Origin: Paraburkholderia acidicola
GTDB lineage: Bacteria; Pseudomonadota; Gammaproteobacteria; Burkholderiales; Burkholderiaceae
DNA length: 64,000 nt
Reading direction: 5' to 3'
NCBI RefSeq assembly: GCF_002362315.1
Contig: NZ_MTZV01000003.1
Location: 124,001 to 188,000 of the forward strand
Part shown: in pieces, positions 62,700 through 64,000 of the stretch
How the letters are laid out: each line of letters opens with the position of its first letter
How positions within the stretch are numbered: the first letter of the stretch is position 1
Made by a program: the position numbers and the translations under genes
The notes under the pieces: model-generated
Database searches by the model: none
What the model was told of the DNA's origin: nothing
What the model saw: only the letters and a program-made list of their open reading frames with translations

Positions 62700-63215
62700 A
62701 TGAAACAGCACGCGTTGAGGGGAATGATATTGGCGTTCGGGCTAGTCATGCTGGCCGCCTGCGCAAACGATGGACCGAGCGTGCCCGACAGCGCGACCAT
62801 CGCGCGGTTATGCCGCGAGGGCCTAAGCCAGACAGGTCAACCCGCACCCGACTCGCTCGACCAGCTCAGTCGCCCGCAGTGGTCGCGTTATACCGGCTGC
62901 CTGATCGGCCGCAATCTGCAAGTTGCCGCGAAGGATCGTGACGGGTATCCGGAGTCGATCGTATCGGTACGCTTTGCGCCGGATGGAAGCGTCGTGTCGG
63001 CGCAGTTGCTGCACAGTACCGGCGACGCTGCATGGGACACGCTGGCCGCGCAGGCGATCGCTGCCGCGTCTCCTTTGCCGCATGCGCCGACCGGCGCACC
63101 GGTATCGCGTATCGACCTGCGTTTCGGATCGCGTCCGCGGGAGGGATTGTCCGCAGTGAGCCGCTGGTCCGAGCATCACTGCACGACGGTCGGCAGTGCG
63201 ACGTCCTGCAACTAG
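62700..63215 (+). CDS. Lipoprotein with TonB-C-like domain
   Basis: This 171-residue lipoprotein starts MKQHALRGMILAFGLVMLAA, with lipobox LAAC and lipidation expected on Cys21. The mature region contains VAAKDRDGYPESIVSVRFAP, DGSVVSAQLLHSTGDAAWDT, LAAQAIAAASPLPHAP, the pattern of TonB/TolA C-terminal-like domains. Paired cysteines at the end (HHCTTVGSATSCN) may form a disulfide. An ATG 12 bp upstream (62688) is also possible. TATAAT at 62661-62666 may be its -10. The role is unknown, probably in the envelope. Confidence 0.8.
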   Translation: MKQHALRGMILAFGLVMLAACANDGPSVPDSATIARLCREGLSQTGQPAPDSLDQLSRPQWSRYTGCLIGRNLQVAAKDRDGYPESIVSVRFAPDGSVVSAQLLHSTGDAAWDTLAAQAIAAASPLPHAPTGAPVSRIDLRFGSRPREGLSAVSRWSEHHCTTVGSATSCN

Positions 63216-63243
63216 CGTCCGTTGCAGGCACCCGCGAATACGC

Positions 63244-63939
63244 TTAACGCTGGCCGTATTCGATCGTCTCGACGCCGTGTTCGGCACCGATCAGACACAG
63301 ATTGGCGCCGCGCGCCGCGAATAGACCCACCGTCACGACACCGGGCCATGCGTTGATCTGCGCTTCGAGCGCGCGCGGATCGTGGATCTGCAAACCCTTC
63401 ACATCGATGATCTCGTTGCCGTTGTCGGTGATGAACGGCGTGCCGTCCTGCTTGACGCGCACCACCGGCACGCCACCGAGCGCCGTGACGCGCCGACCGA
63501 TGGCGGTACGTGCCATCGGCACGACTTCGACCGGCAGCGGAAACTGGCCGAGCACGGCCACGCGCTTGGACGCGTCCGCAATGCAGACGAACACATCGGC
63601 CACCGACGCGACGATTTTCTCGCGTGTCAACGCACCGCCACCGCCTTTGATCATCGCGCCGCTCGCATCGATTTCGTCGGCACCGTCGACGTAGACCGGC
63701 AGCGAATCGATCTCGTTCAGATCGAACACCTTGAAACCATGCGACTGCAGACGCGCCGTCGTCGCGACCGAACTGGACACCGCGCCGCGATAACGCGGGC
63801 GGCTAGCGGCGAGCGCATCGATAAAGCAGTTCGCGGTCGACCCGGTACCGACACCGATGATGGCGCCTTCGGGCACGTTGGCGTTGACGTAGTCGGCGGC
63901 GGCGCGGCCGACCAGTTGCTTGAGTTCGTCTTGAGTCAT
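63244..63939 (-). CDS. rpiA: Ribose-5-phosphate isomerase A
   Basis: This 231-residue enzyme interconverts ribose-5-phosphate and ribulose-5-phosphate in the pentose phosphate pathway. Motifs are [18 protein letters not shown] (phosphate binding), [20 protein letters not shown] (catalytic Asp region) and [20 protein letters not shown] (catalytic Glu and Lys). [20 protein letters not shown] follows. Length equals the family. It converges with the lipoprotein gene across 28 bp. The 61 bp beyond its start, to the window edge, show nothing clear. Confidence 0.97.
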   Translation of the reverse strand: MTQDELKQLVGRAAADYVNANVPEGAIIGVGTGSTANCFIDALAASRPRYRGAVSSSVATTARLQSHGFKVFDLNEIDSLPVYVDGADEIDASGAMIKGGGGALTREKIVASVADVFVCIADASKRVAVLGQFPLPVEVVPMARTAIGRRVTALGGVPVVRVKQDGTPFITDNGNEIIDVKGLQIHDPRALEAQINAWPGVVTVGLFAARGANLCLIGAEHGVETIEYGQR

Positions 63940-64000
63940 GGAGAGAGCGGGAGGCGGAAAAGCATCGAGTTTACCGGAGTCGCGGCTCGTCGCCGGATTT

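Overview
The window is GC-rich chromosomal DNA from a betaproteobacterium of the family Burkholderiaceae, most likely Paraburkholderia, Caballeronia or a close relative. The evidence is gene content and order: cysB-cysAWT-sbp beside lexA, an aat-bpt-pyrD cluster, an ssuDCB plus molbindin set, and protein sequences of Burkholderia type. It holds about 56 protein genes and two tRNA genes (His, initiator Met). I saw no rRNA, CRISPR array, insertion sequence, integrase or prophage.

Layout. 0-5.7 kb: the start of an asparaginase gene, then the sulfate assimilation block (CysB regulator, CysA/W/T transporter, sulfate-binding protein) on the minus strand. 5.8-16 kb: lexA with two LexA boxes and a small partner gene, a universal stress protein, a NodI/NodJ-type exporter, an aldo/keto reductase, an MFS efflux pump, tRNA-His and dusA. 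16-20 kb: a small secreted protein, molbindin and the ssuBCD alkanesulfonate genes, with neither ssuA nor ssuE beside them. 20-31 kb: housekeeping and small accessory genes, namely 3-hydroxyisobutyryl-CoA hydrolase, a TetR regulator, an SMR pump, tRNA-fMet, a Nudix hydrolase, the two N-degron transferases (aat, bpt), pyrD, a signal peptidase I paralogue, an oxidoreductase and a GntR regulator.

31-62.5 kb is a large exopolysaccharide locus of the Wzx/Wzy type. It has ManC (GDP-mannose supply), a double alpha/beta hydrolase, the flippase, six glycosyltransferases, a polymerase, a membrane-anchored propeller-like protein, a Crp/Fnr-type regulator, an undecaprenyl-phosphate sugar transferase (WcaJ type), an outer-membrane export lipoprotein (Wza) and a tyrosine autokinase (Wzc). 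In its middle (45.4-51.7 kb) is a tightly overlapping five-gene cassette: a carrier protein, an acyl-CoA-dehydrogenase-fold flavoprotein, a seryl-tRNA-synthetase-like amino acid:[carrier protein] ligase, a DUF1839 protein and a GH2 beta-mannosidase-like protein. Ligases of this family charge carrier proteins with small amino acids. I propose that this cassette makes an aminoacyl, or oxidised aminoacyl, group on the carrier protein and that DUF1839, which shows a BtrH-like Cys/His/Asp pattern, transfers it to a sugar of the polymer or its lipid-linked precursor. This is the most promising undescribed system in the window. The window ends with two more glycosyltransferases around an orphan HigA-like regulator, a small lipoprotein and rpiA.

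Many genes overlap by 4 bp (ATGA or GTGA), so most blocks are likely co-transcribed and translationally coupled. All functions are inferred from sequence reading alone, with no database search.
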